From contig CACGDW010000001.1 of assembly GCA_902571925.1 (NCBI GenBank), positions 21,483 through 85,482 on the forward strand: 64,000 bases of DNA, written 5' to 3'. Under the pieces are notes generated by a model. That model had not been told where the DNA came from, made no database searches, and saw nothing but the letters and a program-made list of their open reading frames with translations. This document shows, piece by piece, positions 46,397-59,725 of this stretch. Source of the DNA: an uncultured Pelagibacteraceae bacterium. Its GTDB lineage: Bacteria; Pseudomonadota; Alphaproteobacteria; Pelagibacterales; Pelagibacteraceae. The translations under genes were made by a program, and so were the position numbers. How positions within the stretch are numbered: the first letter of the stretch is position 1; each line of letters starts with the position of its first letter.

Positions 46397-47646
46397 TGAT
46401 TAATTTAATTAAAAATATTGGAAAAAAGTCAAAAAAAGCATTTTCTTCACCTATTAATACAAAAAAAAAAAATAAAATTTTACAAGATTATAACCAGTTG
46501 ATTGTAAAAAATAAAAAGATAATTCTTAACGAAAATACTAAAGACTTAAAAAATGCTTACAAAAAAAAGCTAAATGAAAACTTGATTAAAAGACTTATTT
46601 TAAATGATAAAAAAATTCTTGATATAAGCAACTCAATCAAAAAAATTATCAAGTTAAAAGATCCTACTAATGTTATTCTAGAAAAATGGAAAAGACCTAA
46701 TGGTTTAAACATTTCGAAAATATCAATTCCAATAGGAGTAATTGGTGTTATATATGAAAGCAGACCTAACGTTACTTCTGATGTGGCTTCTCTATGTTTT
46801 AAATCTGGAAATTCTGTAATCTTAAAAGGTGGTTCAGAGGCATTTTATTCTAATCGTATCCTTTCAAAATTATTTAGAAAAGCTTTAAAGAAAAATAAAA
46901 CTAACGAAAATTTTGTTCAATTTATTGAAATAAAAAGGAGAAGTGTAGTTAATATTCTTTTAACTAAAATGAGTAAATTTATAGATGTTATTATTCCACG
47001 AGGTGGAAAAAGTTTAGTAAAAAAAGTTCAAGACTTATCTTCAGTCCCAACTATAAGTCATTTGGAAGGTGTTTGTCATTCCTATGTAGACAAAGATGCA
47101 AATCCTAAATTTGCAGAAAAAATTATTTACAACGCTAAATTAAGGAATACTGCTATTTGTGGGGCAACAGAAACTATACTAATGCATGAAAAGATTATAA
47201 AAAAATTTGGTAATTCTATTCTGAAAAATTTGGAAGATAATGGATGTAAAATAATTGGAGATAGTAAAATTATAAAATCATACGGTAAAAAAATACAGAG
47301 AGCTTCTATTAAAGATTGGTCTAAAGAATACCTGTCATCTACAGTGTCAGTAAAATCAGTTAAAAATCTTGATGAGGCTATAAATCATATTAATAAATAT
47401 GGAACAATGCATACTGATTGTATAATTACGCAGAATAAAAAGTCAGCAAGGAAATTTCTTGAAAATGTAAAAAGTTCTATTGCAATGCATAATACTTCTA
47501 CTCAATTTGCAGATGGGGGTGAATTTGGTTTTGGAGGAGAGGTCGGAATTTCAACAAACACTTTGCCACCTAGAGGGCCTGTTGGATTAAATCAACTAGT
47601 TTCTTATAAATACCACGTATCAAGCAAAGGAAAAATTAGGAATTAA
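46396..47646 (+). CDS. proA: Gamma-glutamyl phosphate reductase
   Basis: A 416-residue NADPH-dependent reductase giving glutamate semialdehyde. IGVIGVIYESRPNVTSDVASLCFKSGN, VILKGGSEA, FIDVIIPRGGKSL and the cysteine block RNTAICGATET are hallmark stretches; EFGFGGEVGISTNTLPPRGPVG closes the protein. Length is normal. It shares one base with proB. Confidence 0.96.
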
Positions 47647-47647
47647 C

Positions 47648-48169
47648 TTGGATTTAAAGAAAAATAAAATTGGGATACTTGGTGGATCCTTTGATCCTGC
47701 TCATAAAGGTCATATAGCAATATCCAAAGAGGCTAAGAAAAAATCAAAGTTGAAGAGTATTATATGGGCTATAACGAAAAAAAATCCTTTTAAGAAAAAA
47801 AGCAATCTAAGTGTTTCTGCCAGAATTAAATATTGTAAAAAAATAATAGGAAAAAATAATTTTATTAAAGTCAAATTTTATGAAGATATTATTGGATCAA
47901 ATAAAACAATAGATCTAATCAATTTTCTTTGCCGAAATAAAAAAAATGAAATTTACTTTTTAATGGGTGCAGACAATCTTATTAATTTTCATAAATGGCA
48001 TAAATGGAAATCAATTTCAAAAAAATGTAAAATTTTAGTATTTGATAGATATGGATATAAAAAAAAATCTTTGAATTCAACGACATATAGAAGGCTAAAT
48101 AATAAGAATCTTCAATTTATAGAATTTGAAAAAGTCAATATTTCTTCTTCTCAATTAAGAAAAATTTGA
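47648..48169 (+). CDS. nadD: Nicotinate-nucleotide adenylyltransferase
   Basis: A 173-residue enzyme that makes deamido-NAD. GILGGSFDPAHKGHIAIS holds the nucleotide-binding HxGH motif, and FLMGADNLINFHKWHKW the second conserved block. The end SSSQLRKI is the ISSTxIR motif, after which the protein stops, so the usual 15-30 residue tail is missing. The start codon is TTG, preceded by an AGGA; no ATG is available before the conserved core. Confidence 0.92.
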   Translation: MDLKKNKIGILGGSFDPAHKGHIAISKEAKKKSKLKSIIWAITKKNPFKKKSNLSVSARIKYCKKIIGKNNFIKVKFYEDIIGSNKTIDLINFLCRNKKNEIYFLMGADNLINFHKWHKWKSISKKCKILVFDRYGYKKKSLNSTTYRRLNNKNLQFIEFEKVNISSSQLRKI

Positions 48170-48186
48170 TAATGTTTCTATAATTA

Positions 48187-48537
48187 ATGGATAAAATCTC
48201 TGATTTAAAAAAAATCGTAATAGAAACCTTAGATTTAAATAAAGCACAAGATATAGTAAGTATAGATCTCAAAGATAAAAGTTCTATGGCCGACTATATG
48301 ATAATTGCAAGTGGAACCTCCTCAAGGCATATTCAGTCATTATCAGAGCAAGTGTTAGAAAAACTAAAAGACAAAGGAGTTAATGATTCTAAGATTGAGG
48401 GTAAAGATAGCTTAGAATGGAAATTAGTTGATGGTATTGATTTAATTGTTCACATCTTTCATCCAGAAAAAAGGAAGTTTTATGATCTCGAAAAAATGTG
48501 GTCTGAATTAATTCCAAAAGAAAAATTAATTATATGA
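48187..48537 (+). CDS. rsfS: Ribosomal silencing factor RsfS
   Basis: A 116-residue protein that binds L14 and blocks subunit joining under starvation. MADYMIIASGTSSRHIQSLSEQV, KIEGKDSLEWKLVDGIDLIVHIFHPEKRKFYDLEKMW is the conserved core. It normally precedes rlmH; here its stop overlaps the ctpA start (ATGA) instead. Confidence 0.95.
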   Translation: MDKISDLKKIVIETLDLNKAQDIVSIDLKDKSSMADYMIIASGTSSRHIQSLSEQVLEKLKDKGVNDSKIEGKDSLEWKLVDGIDLIVHIFHPEKRKFYDLEKMWSELIPKEKLII

Positions 48538-49670
48538 TAAAAAAAAGTTTAGGTATTTTACTTTTATTTTCAGTTGTATGTTTAGACTCAGTAAATTCTG
48601 CTGAGAAAGATATATATAAAAAAATTGATTTATTTGGTGAAGTACTTGAAAAAATAAACGAAGAGTATGTTGATGAGATAGACCAATCTGAGAGTATGGA
48701 CTCTGCTATCAATGGCCTTCTACAATCTCTAGATCCATATTCTGCGTATATGTCTCCAGAAATATTCAACGAGATGCAAACAGAAACAAGTGGAGAGTTC
48801 GGGGGATTGGGAATTGAAGTAAGTATGGAATCTGGTGTTGTTAAAGTTATATCTCCTATTGATGATACACCAGCATCTAGAGCAGGAATAAAAGCTGGAG
48901 ACTATATAGTGAAGATTAATGATACACAAGTTCAAGGAAAATCTCTAGCTGAAGCAGTAGATTTAATGAGAGGTCCAGTTGGCTCAGGAATTGAATTAAC
49001 AATTAGAAGAAGGGGTGAAAAAAAAGCTCTTACATTTAATATAACAAGAGAAATTATTCAAATTGCATCTGTAAAATCTGATCTTTTAGAAGATAATATA
49101 GGGTATATTAGGTTAACTTCATTTAATGACAATAGTGGCAAACAAATTGAGAAAGAAATTAAAAAATTAGAGAAAAATAAAAAGGTAAAATCTTATATTT
49201 TAGATTTAAGAAATAACCCGGGAGGTCTACTTTCTCAAGCAATAAAAATCACTGATTTTTTTTTAAATAATGGTGAAATAGTTTCTACAAAAAGTAGAAA
49301 ACCTTCAGAGAATCGAAGGTGGTTTGCAAAACAAGGAGATTTAACAAATGGAAAAGCATTAATTGTTTTAATAAATTATGGTTCTGCATCTGCTTCTGAA
49401 ATTGTTGCTGGTGCTTTGAAAGATCATAAAAGGGCAATTTTATTAGGTGAAAATAGTTTCGGAAAAGGCTCAGTACAATCAATCATACCACTTAAAAATG
49501 ATGGTGCAATCAGATTAACAGTTGCCAAATATTATCTTCCTTCGGGAAAATCAATTTCTGATGTTGGTGTATCACCTGATATTGATATTAGTGAAGAAAC
49601 GGATGATTTTAAAATAAAAACTGATACTGATAACCAATTAAGTTACGCTATTAAGTTGCTCAACGGATAG
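48534..49670 (+). CDS. ctpA: Carboxy-terminal processing protease (S41)
   Basis: A 378-residue periplasmic serine protease. An N-terminal signal peptide (LGILLLFSVVCLDSVNSA) is followed by a PDZ domain (about 85-170) and the S41 domain. The catalytic dyad can be placed by alignment to E. coli Tsp as Ser286 in SASASEIV and Lys311 in FGKGSVQ. It is shorter than most alphaproteobacterial CtpA (about 440) because the C-terminal tail is reduced. rppH follows after one base. Confidence 0.94.
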   Translation: MIKKSLGILLLFSVVCLDSVNSAEKDIYKKIDLFGEVLEKINEEYVDEIDQSESMDSAINGLLQSLDPYSAYMSPEIFNEMQTETSGEFGGLGIEVSMESGVVKVISPIDDTPASRAGIKAGDYIVKINDTQVQGKSLAEAVDLMRGPVGSGIELTIRRRGEKKALTFNITREIIQIASVKSDLLEDNIGYIRLTSFNDNSGKQIEKEIKKLEKNKKVKSYILDLRNNPGGLLSQAIKITDFFLNNGEIVSTKSRKPSENRRWFAKQGDLTNGKALIVLINYGSASASEIVAGALKDHKRAILLGENSFGKGSVQSIIPLKNDGAIRLTVAKYYLPSGKSISDVGVSPDIDISEETDDFKIKTDTDNQLSYAIKLLNG

Positions 49671-49671
49671 A

Positions 49672-50145
49672 ATGGATAAGAAATATAGTAACTTGCCGCT
49701 TAGAAGTGGTGTAGGGATAGTCGTTTTAAATCAAGAAAATAAAGTATTTGTAGCAAAGAGAATTGATAACCCAAAAAATTTTTGGCAAATGCCTCAGGGC
49801 GGAATTAATTCTGGTGAAGATTTTTTAAAGGCTGCTTATAGGGAGCTTGCCGAGGAAACCAGTATTAAAAATGTTAAACTCATCAAAGAGCTAGATGGTA
49901 TTATAACCTATGAACTTCCAGACCATCTATTAGGAATCATTTGGAAAGGAAAATATCGAGGACAGAAGCAAAAGTGGTTTTTGATGAGATTTATTGGTGA
50001 AGATAAAGAAATTAATATTAATACTCCCCATCCAGAGTTTTTAGAATGGAAATGGATAGAACTAGATCAACTTACTAAAGTGGTAGTAGATTTCAAACTT
50101 CATGTTTACAAAGAGGTGTCAGAGAAAGTTAAAAAATTAATTTAA
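49672..50145 (+). CDS. rppH: RNA pyrophosphohydrolase
   Basis: A 157-residue Nudix hydrolase that removes pyrophosphate from mRNA 5' ends and starts decay. The Nudix box GGINSGEDFLKAAYRELAEETSI is complete. LPLRSGVGIVVLN, FWQMPQGGI and KWFLMRFIGED match RppH. Its stop interlocks with the atpC stop in TTAA. Confidence 0.95.
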   Translation: MDKKYSNLPLRSGVGIVVLNQENKVFVAKRIDNPKNFWQMPQGGINSGEDFLKAAYRELAEETSIKNVKLIKELDGIITYELPDHLLGIIWKGKYRGQKQKWFLMRFIGEDKEININTPHPEFLEWKWIELDQLTKVVVDFKLHVYKEVSEKVKKLI

Positions 50146-50533
50146 TTAAGTGTTTTTAAAATTTCAATTTTTTGATCAATTAAATACTTAGTTTGATCAT
50201 TTAATTCTTGCTTGCTAGACTCTATCTCTGCTTGTTTTAATAAATTTTGTTTTTTAGATTTATCCATTTCAGCAATATTGAAAATAGAACTAGTTAAAAT
50301 TGAAAGATTGTTATCTTTGAATTCAACAATACCATCTTCAACATAATAATTATTATCCCCAGATTTTGATAAAATCTTAATTATCCCAGGCTTTAAAAAA
50401 GAGATTATAGATATATGGTCTTTAAGTATTCCCATTTCACCCTCATAAGCTGGTACAACAACCTCGGAAACATCTTCTTTTACTAGAAAGGATTTCTCTG
50501 GATTAACTATTTCAACTTTAAATTCCTCCTTCA

Positions 50534-50534
<1 letters not shown>
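50142..50534 (-). CDS. atpC: ATP synthase epsilon subunit
   Basis: A 130-residue F1 subunit of the central stalk. The N-terminal beta-sandwich is clear (VEIVNPEKSFLV, VVPAYEGEMGILKDHISIISFLKPG), and a helical C-terminus follows. It is the last gene of atpHAGDC and shares one base with atpD. Confidence 0.95.
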
Positions 50535-52830
<2,296 letters not shown>

Positions 52831-52836
52831 TTATTA

Positions 52837-54372
52837 TTATGATTTAAGGTTTTGTTTAAGTTGAGTAATTACTTCTATTAATAGTTTTTCTTTGTCCTCT
52901 TCAAGTTTTCCTGAACTTTGGATAGAGTCAATTATTTCAGGCTTATCAGATTTGCATTTTTCAATTATTTTTGTTTCGAACTCTGCAATATCTTTTAAAT
53001 CTATGTCATCCAAATAACCCTTAACTCCACAAAAAACGGATACTACTTGCTCTGCGACTGTTAGTGGTGAATATTGTTTTTGTTTTAAAAGTTCTGTCAA
53101 TTTTGAACCTCTATTAAGTAGCTGTTGTGTAGAAGCATCTAAATCTGATCCAAATTGAGCAAAAGCTGCCATTTCTCTGTACTGAGCTAACTCAAGTTTC
53201 ATGGAGCCTGATACTTTTTTCATGGCTTTTGTCTGAGCTGAAGATCCCACCCTCGATACAGATAAACCAACGTTAATTGCTGGTCTAATACCTTGGTTAA
53301 AAAGCTCTGTTTCTAAAAATATTTGGCCATCTGTAATTGAAATCACATTTGTTGGAATAAATGCAGAAACATCACCCCCTTGTGTTTCAATTATTGGAAG
53401 TGCAGTTAATGATCCTCCACCATGTTCATCACTAAGTTTTGCAGCTCTTTCTAATAATCTACTGTGCAGATAAAATACATCTCCTGGGTAAGCTTCCCTT
53501 CCCGGAGGTCTTCTTAAAAGAAGAGACATTTGTCTATATGCAACAGCTTGTTTCGATAGATCATCGTAAATAATTAACGCGTGCATTCCATTATCCCTAA
53601 AATATTCACCCATTGCACAACCCGTATAAGGAGCTAAAAATTGTAGTGGTGCTGAATCCGATGCTGTAGCAGCAACAATAGTTGTGTATTCCATTGCTCC
53701 AGCTTCTTCTAAAGTTTTTTGAATTTGTCTTACTGTTGATCTTTTTTGACCTACTGCAACATAGATACAGTATAATTTTTGTTTCTCATCACCTGACTCA
53801 TTAATTTTTTTCTGATTTATAATTGCATCGACAGCAACAGCAGTTTTACCTGTCTGTCTATCTCCAATAATTAATTCTCTTTGACCTCTTCCAATTGGGA
53901 CCAAACTATCAATTGATTTTAATCCAGTTTGCATTGGTTCACTAACTGATTGTCTTGGGATAATACCAGGGGCTTTAACTTCTACCCTTGTTTTTTTAAC
54001 ACTTTTATCAAGTGCTCCTTTTCCATCAATTGGATTTCCAAGACCATCAACCACTCTACCTAAAAGTTCTTTTCCTACTGGTGTATCAACAATATTTCCT
54101 GTTCTTTTAACAACATCACCTTCTTTAATATTTCTGTCATCACCAAATATTACAACACCAACATTTTCACTTTCCAAGTTAAGAGCCATGCCTTTTGAAC
54201 CATCAGCAAACTCAACCATCTCACCGGCCTGAACATTATCTAAGCCATAAATTCTAGCAATACCGTCTCCAACGGATAATACTTGGCCGACTTCAGTAAC
54301 CTCGGTCTTTTCACCAAAATTTTTAATTTGTTCTTTTAATATTTTTGTAACTTCTGAAGGATTGATTTCCAT
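52837..54372 (-). CDS. atpA: ATP synthase alpha subunit
   Basis: A 511-residue nucleotide-binding subunit. Walker [58 protein letters not shown] and [17 protein letters not shown] are near-identical to the family. It begins directly after atpH with no spacer. Confidence 0.98.
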   Translation of the reverse strand: MEINPSEVTKILKEQIKNFGEKTEVTEVGQVLSVGDGIARIYGLDNVQAGEMVEFADGSKGMALNLESENVGVVIFGDDRNIKEGDVVKRTGNIVDTPVGKELLGRVVDGLGNPIDGKGALDKSVKKTRVEVKAPGIIPRQSVSEPMQTGLKSIDSLVPIGRGQRELIIGDRQTGKTAVAVDAIINQKKINESGDEKQKLYCIYVAVGQKRSTVRQIQKTLEEAGAMEYTTIVAATASDSAPLQFLAPYTGCAMGEYFRDNGMHALIIYDDLSKQAVAYRQMSLLLRRPPGREAYPGDVFYLHSRLLERAAKLSDEHGGGSLTALPIIETQGGDVSAFIPTNVISITDGQIFLETELFNQGIRPAINVGLSVSRVGSSAQTKAMKKVSGSMKLELAQYREMAAFAQFGSDLDASTQQLLNRGSKLTELLKQKQYSPLTVAEQVVSVFCGVKGYLDDIDLKDIAEFETKIIEKCKSDKPEIIDSIQSSGKLEEDKEKLLIEVITQLKQNLKS

Positions 54373-54930
54373 TTATGCCTCTATCATTCTATTTTCAATT
54401 TGTTGTAATTTATTTTTAATTGAGGTGTCAACCATAGTACTTCCGACTTGAAGTACTAAACCTCCTATTAAACTTTTATCATGTTTGTAGTTTAATTTTA
54501 TTTTTGAGCTAAAATTTTTGGTTAGCTCTTCTGTAATTTTAGATATTTCGTCATTAGATAATTCTTTTGCGGATTTTAGTTCTGCTTTAAGTTCACCTCT
54601 TTTTTTTGAACAAATCTCTATAAAGCTTTTAAGAATTCTTTCTAAAAAAAAGAAGCGTCTTTTTTGTATTAAAAAATTTAAAAAATTTTTAAATAAATTT
54701 TCAAATTTATAATTTTCTGAAATTAAAGTTGTAATCTTTAATAAATCATACTGTTTTGTTGTTGGATCTTTAATTAAATTTTTAAAGTCTTCACTTGAGT
54801 TTATTAAACCCAGAACTGATGAACACTGTTCCTCAATTTGAGTCAAAAGATTATTCTCGTTGGACAGCTCATAAAGTGCAAGCGAATATCTTTCAGCTGA
54901 AGTAATTGAAAATCCAGTGTCTTTGCTCAA
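54373..54930 (-). CDS. atpH: ATP synthase delta subunit
   Basis: A 185-residue peripheral-stalk subunit. An N-terminal helical domain (AERYSLALYELSNE) and the C-terminal DKSLIGGLVLQVGSTMVDTSIKNKLQQI are characteristic. The start codon is TTG, eight bases after GAGG. It is the first gene of the F1 cluster; F0 genes are not in the window, as usual in alphaproteobacteria. About 108 bases separate it from priA; I see no clear promoter or terminator in them. Confidence 0.94.
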   Translation of the reverse strand: MSKDTGFSITSAERYSLALYELSNENNLLTQIEEQCSSVLGLINSSEDFKNLIKDPTTKQYDLLKITTLISENYKFENLFKNFLNFLIQKRRFFFLERILKSFIEICSKKRGELKAELKSAKELSNDEISKITEELTKNFSSKIKLNYKHDKSLIGGLVLQVGSTMVDTSIKNKLQQIENRMIEA

Positions 54931-55038
54931 CTTTGTTCCTCTATAATGTTGAAGATTAAATTAAAATCAGGCTTTAATTAACATATGAATTTTATGTCTT
55001 CAAGTAACCGATTTGTTAAAAAGGTGTTTTTTTGCTGA

Positions 55039-56994
55039 TTAATTGAAGTTTATAGGGTCAACATCAACTGAAAGTTTTATTCCAGCTGCAAACTTATAAT
55101 TTGGAATAATTTTTGCAATTGACTTTTGTACTCTCATAGATTTATTTCCTCTTATTAGCAATCTAACTCTAAATTTTCTCTTCAGCCTAAATATGGGTGC
55201 GTTTACTGGACCCAATACTCTGCCTTCAATTTTAGTTTCTATAAAATTTTTAAATCTTAAAGCCTCTTTTTCTAATTTATGCTCATTTTCACCTGTAAGT
55301 ATAAGTGAGATAAATCTTTGAAATGGAGGAAGCTTATTTTTTTTTCTAATCTCTAACTCTTTCTCTAGAAAAATATCAGGATTTTTATTAGTAATATCAT
55401 CAATCATTTTTGTATCATGATTATATGTTTGAAAATAAACTGTAGCTGGTTTTCCAGTTCTACCAGCTCTTCCTGAAAGTTGGTGATAAAGTTGTAAATT
55501 CTTTTCAGCTCCTCTTAAATCGTGTCCTTGGGATGAAAGATCAATGTCAACAACTACAATACAATTTAAACTTGGAAAATGAAATCCTTTTGAAATTAGC
55601 TGAGTTCCAACTAAAATATTAGTTTCATTTTTAATAATTTTATCCAACTTATCTATTGAATCTTTTTTATTCATTGTATCACTTGAAAATATTTCAATTT
55701 TCTCAGTTGGGAATTTTCTTTTTACTTCATCTGATATTCTTTCAACACCAGGACCACTAAAAATAAATTCACAATTTCCGTCTTTTGAACAATTTCTTTT
55801 TAAATGAGATTTATATCCACAGTAATGACAAAGCAAATTACCTTTATTTTTATGATAAACTAAATTGATACTACAGTTTGGGCATGAAAAACTTGTGTAA
55901 CATTTATTGCATAATACATGTGGTGAAAACCCACGTCTGTTTAAAAAAAATAAAACTTGATCCTTTTTTTTTAAATGAGAATTTACCTTTTCAATAGTTT
56001 CATTTGATAACCACGATTGCTTTTCCAACTTAGAATTATTTAAATTTATAATTTCATAATTAGGAAGAGAAGCATTTTGATATCTCTGGTTTAATCTAGA
56101 TAAACTATACTTCCCTTTTTTTATATTTTCATATGTTTCAACAGATGGAACTGCAGTTATAAGATTTATTGGAATATTTTCAAATGACGCTCTAGCTATT
56201 GCCATATCCCTTGCGTTGTAAGTTACTCCCTCATCTTGCTTAAATGATTGGTCATGTTCTTCATCAACAATAATTATTCCAAGTTTTTTAAATGGTAAAA
56301 ATAAAGATGATCTTGCCCCAATTATAACCTGAATTTTTCCATTAGAAATTCCATTCCATATTATCTCTTTTTTCTTTTTAGATATTCCCGAATGCCAGAC
56401 AGCTGGATTAAATCCAAAATATTCAACAAATTTTTGCTCAAATTGGCTCGTTAGTCCTATCTCTGGTAATAATATTAAACCTTGAAAGCCCTTCTGTATT
56501 ATTGATTTTAATGCCTCAAAATAAACAAAGGTTTTTCCAGAGCCAGTTGTTCCCTGTAATACATGTACTCTAAATTTATTTTTTAAGACGACCATTTCCT
56601 CCAGAGATTTCTTTTGGTCCTCAGAGAGTTTTATTGAATTATTTTTTATGTTGCTTTCAAAAACCTGAAAATTATTTTTTATGTTGTCTTCAATTGCATT
56701 GTTGCTCAATAGCATCAATTTTAAAGCCATGCCCTTTGGAATAATATTGTATTCTGAAAACCAATTTAAAAAGTTTATAGTTGTTTTTTTAAGTGGTTTA
56801 ACTTGTAGTTTCTTAAAAACTTTTTTTAATTTAAATTTTTTTTGTTTATTATCTTCTAATTTATCCCATACCACTCCAGTAAGTTTATTTTTACCAAAGG
56901 GTACTGATACATATTCACCAATTTTTAAATCTAAATCACTTTCATATGTGAACGGATGATTAAATATATTTGGTAACAGAATCGGATATTTCAT
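55039..56994 (-). CDS. priA: Primosomal protein N' (replication restart helicase)
   Basis: A 651-residue 3'-5' helicase that reloads the replisome at stalled forks. An N-terminal DNA-binding domain is followed by Walker A GTTGSGKTFV, the DEEHDQSF box, and two zinc-binding cysteine clusters (CNKCYTSFSCPNC, CHYCGY ... C ... C). LSGRAGRTGKPATVY is helicase motif VI. It is shorter than the E. coli protein (732). priA next to atpH is a conserved alphaproteobacterial neighbourhood. Confidence 0.95.
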   Translation of the reverse strand: MKYPILLPNIFNHPFTYESDLDLKIGEYVSVPFGKNKLTGVVWDKLEDNKQKKFKLKKVFKKLQVKPLKKTTINFLNWFSEYNIIPKGMALKLMLLSNNAIEDNIKNNFQVFESNIKNNSIKLSEDQKKSLEEMVVLKNKFRVHVLQGTTGSGKTFVYFEALKSIIQKGFQGLILLPEIGLTSQFEQKFVEYFGFNPAVWHSGISKKKKEIIWNGISNGKIQVIIGARSSLFLPFKKLGIIIVDEEHDQSFKQDEGVTYNARDMAIARASFENIPINLITAVPSVETYENIKKGKYSLSRLNQRYQNASLPNYEIINLNNSKLEKQSWLSNETIEKVNSHLKKKDQVLFFLNRRGFSPHVLCNKCYTSFSCPNCSINLVYHKNKGNLLCHYCGYKSHLKRNCSKDGNCEFIFSGPGVERISDEVKRKFPTEKIEIFSSDTMNKKDSIDKLDKIIKNETNILVGTQLISKGFHFPSLNCIVVVDIDLSSQGHDLRGAEKNLQLYHQLSGRAGRTGKPATVYFQTYNHDTKMIDDITNKNPDIFLEKELEIRKKNKLPPFQRFISLILTGENEHKLEKEALRFKNFIETKIEGRVLGPVNAPIFRLKRKFRVRLLIRGNKSMRVQKSIAKIIPNYKFAAGIKLSVDVDPINFN

Positions 56995-57015
56995 ATTTTA
57001 TAATATGAAAAAAAA

Positions 57016-58416
57016 TTAAGAGTGTATTGCTCTTTTATCTACTGATAAAGCTGCTTCTTTTACTGCCTCTGAAAAAGTTGGGTGAGCGTGACATGTGCGT
57101 GCAATATCCTCTGAGCTGGCGCCAAACTCCATAGCAATACCAATTTCGGCGATTAGCTCTCCTGCATGTGGGCCTATTATGTGAGCACCTAGTACTTTAT
57201 CTGTTTTTTCATCAGCTAAAATTTTCACAAATCCCTCTGCATCATCAATAGCTTTTGCTCTTGAGTTAGCCATAAATGAAAATTTTCCAACTTTATATTT
57301 CATTTTAGAGTCTTTTAATTGTTCCTCAGTTTTTCCAATCGCTGCAACTTCTGGAGTAGTATATACAACCCCTGGAATAGTATCATAATTGACATGCCCT
57401 GATTGTCCTGCAATATTTTCGGCAACAGCAATACCTTCATCTTCGGCTTTATGAGCAAGCATAGGTCCTGATATTACATCACCGATTGCATATATGTTCT
57501 CTAAATTTGTTTTAAAAGATTTGTCAGTTTTAATTCTTTTTCTGTCATCCAGTTCAACTCCAATAGTCTCTAAATTTAAGCCCTCAGTATTTGCCTTTCT
57601 ACCAACAGAAATTAAAACGACATCAGATTCAAAGTTATTTTTATTTCCTTCTTTGTCTACAGTGGATACTACAACACCAGATTTGTTTTTTTTAATTGTC
57701 TCAACTTTATTTTGCATATTAAACTTTATGCCTTGTTTCTTTAAAATTTTCATGAACTCTGAAGATATTTCTTTGTCCATACCTGGAGTGATGTGATCTA
57801 AAAACTCTATTACTTGTACCTCAGCTCCCAATCTCGACCAAACCGATCCCATTTCTAATCCAATATAACCGCCACCTACAACAACCATTTTATTTGGAAC
57901 TTTTTCAAGCTTTAATGCACCCGTTGAAGAAACTATTTTTTGTTCATCGATTTCAATTCCTGGCAAAGAAGTAGCTACAGAACCTGTTGCTATTATAGTT
58001 TTTTCAGATTGAATAACGGTCTCTTTGTTTTCGTTATCTTTTATTGAAATTTCATTTGGTGATTTAAAACTGCCATAACCTTTGAAATAAGTTACTTTGT
58101 TTTTCTTAAACAAAAATTCAACACCTTTTGTGAGAACAGTTACGGCTTTATCTTTACTTTTCATCATTTTATCTAGATTTAGTTTTACATCTCCTACTTC
58201 TATTCCTTTATTTGCTAAACCCTTAACTTTATGAAATTCCTCAGATAAATTAAGCAAACTTTTTGAAGGTATGCATCCAACATTCAAACAGGTGCCTCCT
58301 AAAGAACCTCTAGATTCTATACATGCTGTTTTTAATCCTAGTTGAGAAAGCCTAATCGCACAAACATACCCTCCAGGTCCACCACCAATAACTACTGCTT
58401 GAAATTTTTCTGACAT
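57016..58416 (-). CDS. lpdA: Dihydrolipoyl dehydrogenase (E3)
   Basis: A 466-residue flavoprotein that reoxidises lipoyl groups. GGGPGGYVCAIRLSQLG binds FAD, the redox disulfide is in GGTCLNVGCIPSKSLL, and the C-terminal active-site His-Glu is in CHAHPTFSEAV. It directly follows sucB, which marks it as the E3 of the 2-oxoglutarate complex, though it may serve others too. Confidence 0.97.
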   Translation of the reverse strand: MSEKFQAVVIGGGPGGYVCAIRLSQLGLKTACIESRGSLGGTCLNVGCIPSKSLLNLSEEFHKVKGLANKGIEVGDVKLNLDKMMKSKDKAVTVLTKGVEFLFKKNKVTYFKGYGSFKSPNEISIKDNENKETVIQSEKTIIATGSVATSLPGIEIDEQKIVSSTGALKLEKVPNKMVVVGGGYIGLEMGSVWSRLGAEVQVIEFLDHITPGMDKEISSEFMKILKKQGIKFNMQNKVETIKKNKSGVVVSTVDKEGNKNNFESDVVLISVGRKANTEGLNLETIGVELDDRKRIKTDKSFKTNLENIYAIGDVISGPMLAHKAEDEGIAVAENIAGQSGHVNYDTIPGVVYTTPEVAAIGKTEEQLKDSKMKYKVGKFSFMANSRAKAIDDAEGFVKILADEKTDKVLGAHIIGPHAGELIAEIGIAMEFGASSEDIARTCHAHPTFSEAVKEAALSVDKRAIHS

Positions 58417-59724
58417 CTAAATATCCAAAAACAACCTTCTTGGGTCCTCTAAATTTTCCTTTATCATTTTAAGAAATGACACTGACTCTTTACCATCAAT
58501 AATTCTATGATCATATGATAATGCTAAGTACATTATTGGTCTTATCTTAATTTCTCCATCAACAACTGTTGGCCTTTCGACAATATTATGCATACCCAAA
58601 ACTCCTGACTGTGGAAGGTTTAATATAGGTGTTGAAAGCATAGATCCATAAACTCCACCATTGCTTATTGTGAATGTTCCTCCTTGAAGATCCTCAATTG
58701 ACAATTTTCCGTCTTTTGCTTTTTCAGAAATTTCTTTAATATTTTTTTCTATATCTGCAAAAGATAATTCATCTGCATTTCTCAAAACAGGCACTACTAA
58801 GCCCTTATCTGTACCGACTGCAAAACTTATATTATAGTAATTTTTATAAACAATTTCGTCACCTTCAATTTCTGCGTTTACAACAGGGAAATTTTTCAAC
58901 GCTACAACACAAGATTTAACAAAAAATGACATAAACCCGAGTTTAATACTGTATCTTTTTTGAAAATCTTCCTGATTTTCTTTTCTCATTTCCATAATTT
59001 TTGTCATATCGACTTCATTAAAGGTCGTAAGAAGAGCTGCATTATCTTGGGCTTGTTTAAGTCTCTTAGCAATTGTTTGTCTTAATCTGGTCATTTTAAT
59101 TCTTTCTTCTTGACCATATTTTATTTTTCTTTCTGATGGTGGGGGACTAACTCCCATTAAATTGATTAAATCACCTTTTAAAACTCTACCATCTTTTCCT
59201 GATCCCTTTATCGAATTAATATCTATTTTATTTTCAACAACAATTTTTCTAACAGCCGGTGATAAAGTTTGATTATTGCTAGGTTTACTTAAAGTTTTTT
59301 CTTCCCTAATTTCTTGGGTGAGCACTAATGGTTTTTCCTCCTGCTCCTCATCACTTGTTATTTTTTCATCAAAAATTTCTGGTTCCTCTTTTTCTTTTCT
59401 AACTTTTGTATCTATTTTAATTATATTGTCTTCTTGAATAGTGGGTTCAATTTTTTTGATCTGATCTGATTTTTTTGAGCCTGCACCATTTTCAGATACT
59501 GATCCTAATATTGCACCAACTTCGACTACAGAGCCATCTTTTGAATTTATTTTTGTTAATGTTCCTGATACAGGGGAAGGAACTTCTAAATTTACTTTAT
59601 CTGTTTCTAACTCAACAATAGGCTCGTCTGCATCAACTTGATCTCCTTCTTGCTTTAACCATTTAGAAATTGTAGCTTCTGTAATACTTTCTCCCAAAAC
59701 TGGAACTAATATTTTTTCACTCAT
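58417..59724 (-). CDS. sucB: Dihydrolipoyl succinyltransferase (E2 of 2-oxoglutarate dehydrogenase)
   Basis: A protein of about 435 residues with three parts. The lipoyl domain (about 1-75) has the lipoylated lysine in [15 protein letters not shown] peripheral-subunit binding domain near 150-190 ([11 protein letters not shown]) follows, then the catalytic domain with [16 protein letters not shown]. The linker near 90-150 is strongly acidic and lysine-rich. The ORF-track start at 59733 is a TTG inside sucA; the ATG at 59724 (MSEKILVP) is preferred. One base separates it from sucA. Confidence 0.96.
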   Translation of the reverse strand: MSEKILVPVLGESITEATISKWLKQEGDQVDADEPIVELETDKVNLEVPSPVSGTLTKINSKDGSVVEVGAILGSVSENGAGSKKSDQIKKIEPTIQEDNIIKIDTKVRKEKEEPEIFDEKITSDEEQEEKPLVLTQEIREEKTLSKPSNNQTLSPAVRKIVVENKIDINSIKGSGKDGRVLKGDLINLMGVSPPPSERKIKYGQEERIKMTRLRQTIAKRLKQAQDNAALLTTFNEVDMTKIMEMRKENQEDFQKRYSIKLGFMSFFVKSCVVALKNFPVVNAEIEGDEIVYKNYYNISFAVGTDKGLVVPVLRNADELSFADIEKNIKEISEKAKDGKLSIEDLQGGTFTISNGGVYGSMLSTPILNLPQSGVLGMHNIVERPTVVDGEIKIRPIMYLALSYDHRIIDGKESVSFLKMIKENLEDPRRLFLDI

Positions 59725-59725
59725 T

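Noticed and set aside
54931-55038. Promoter of the atp genes in the gap before atpH
   Set aside because: TTGAAG and several AT-rich boxes are present, but no pair has an acceptable -10 at proper spacing.
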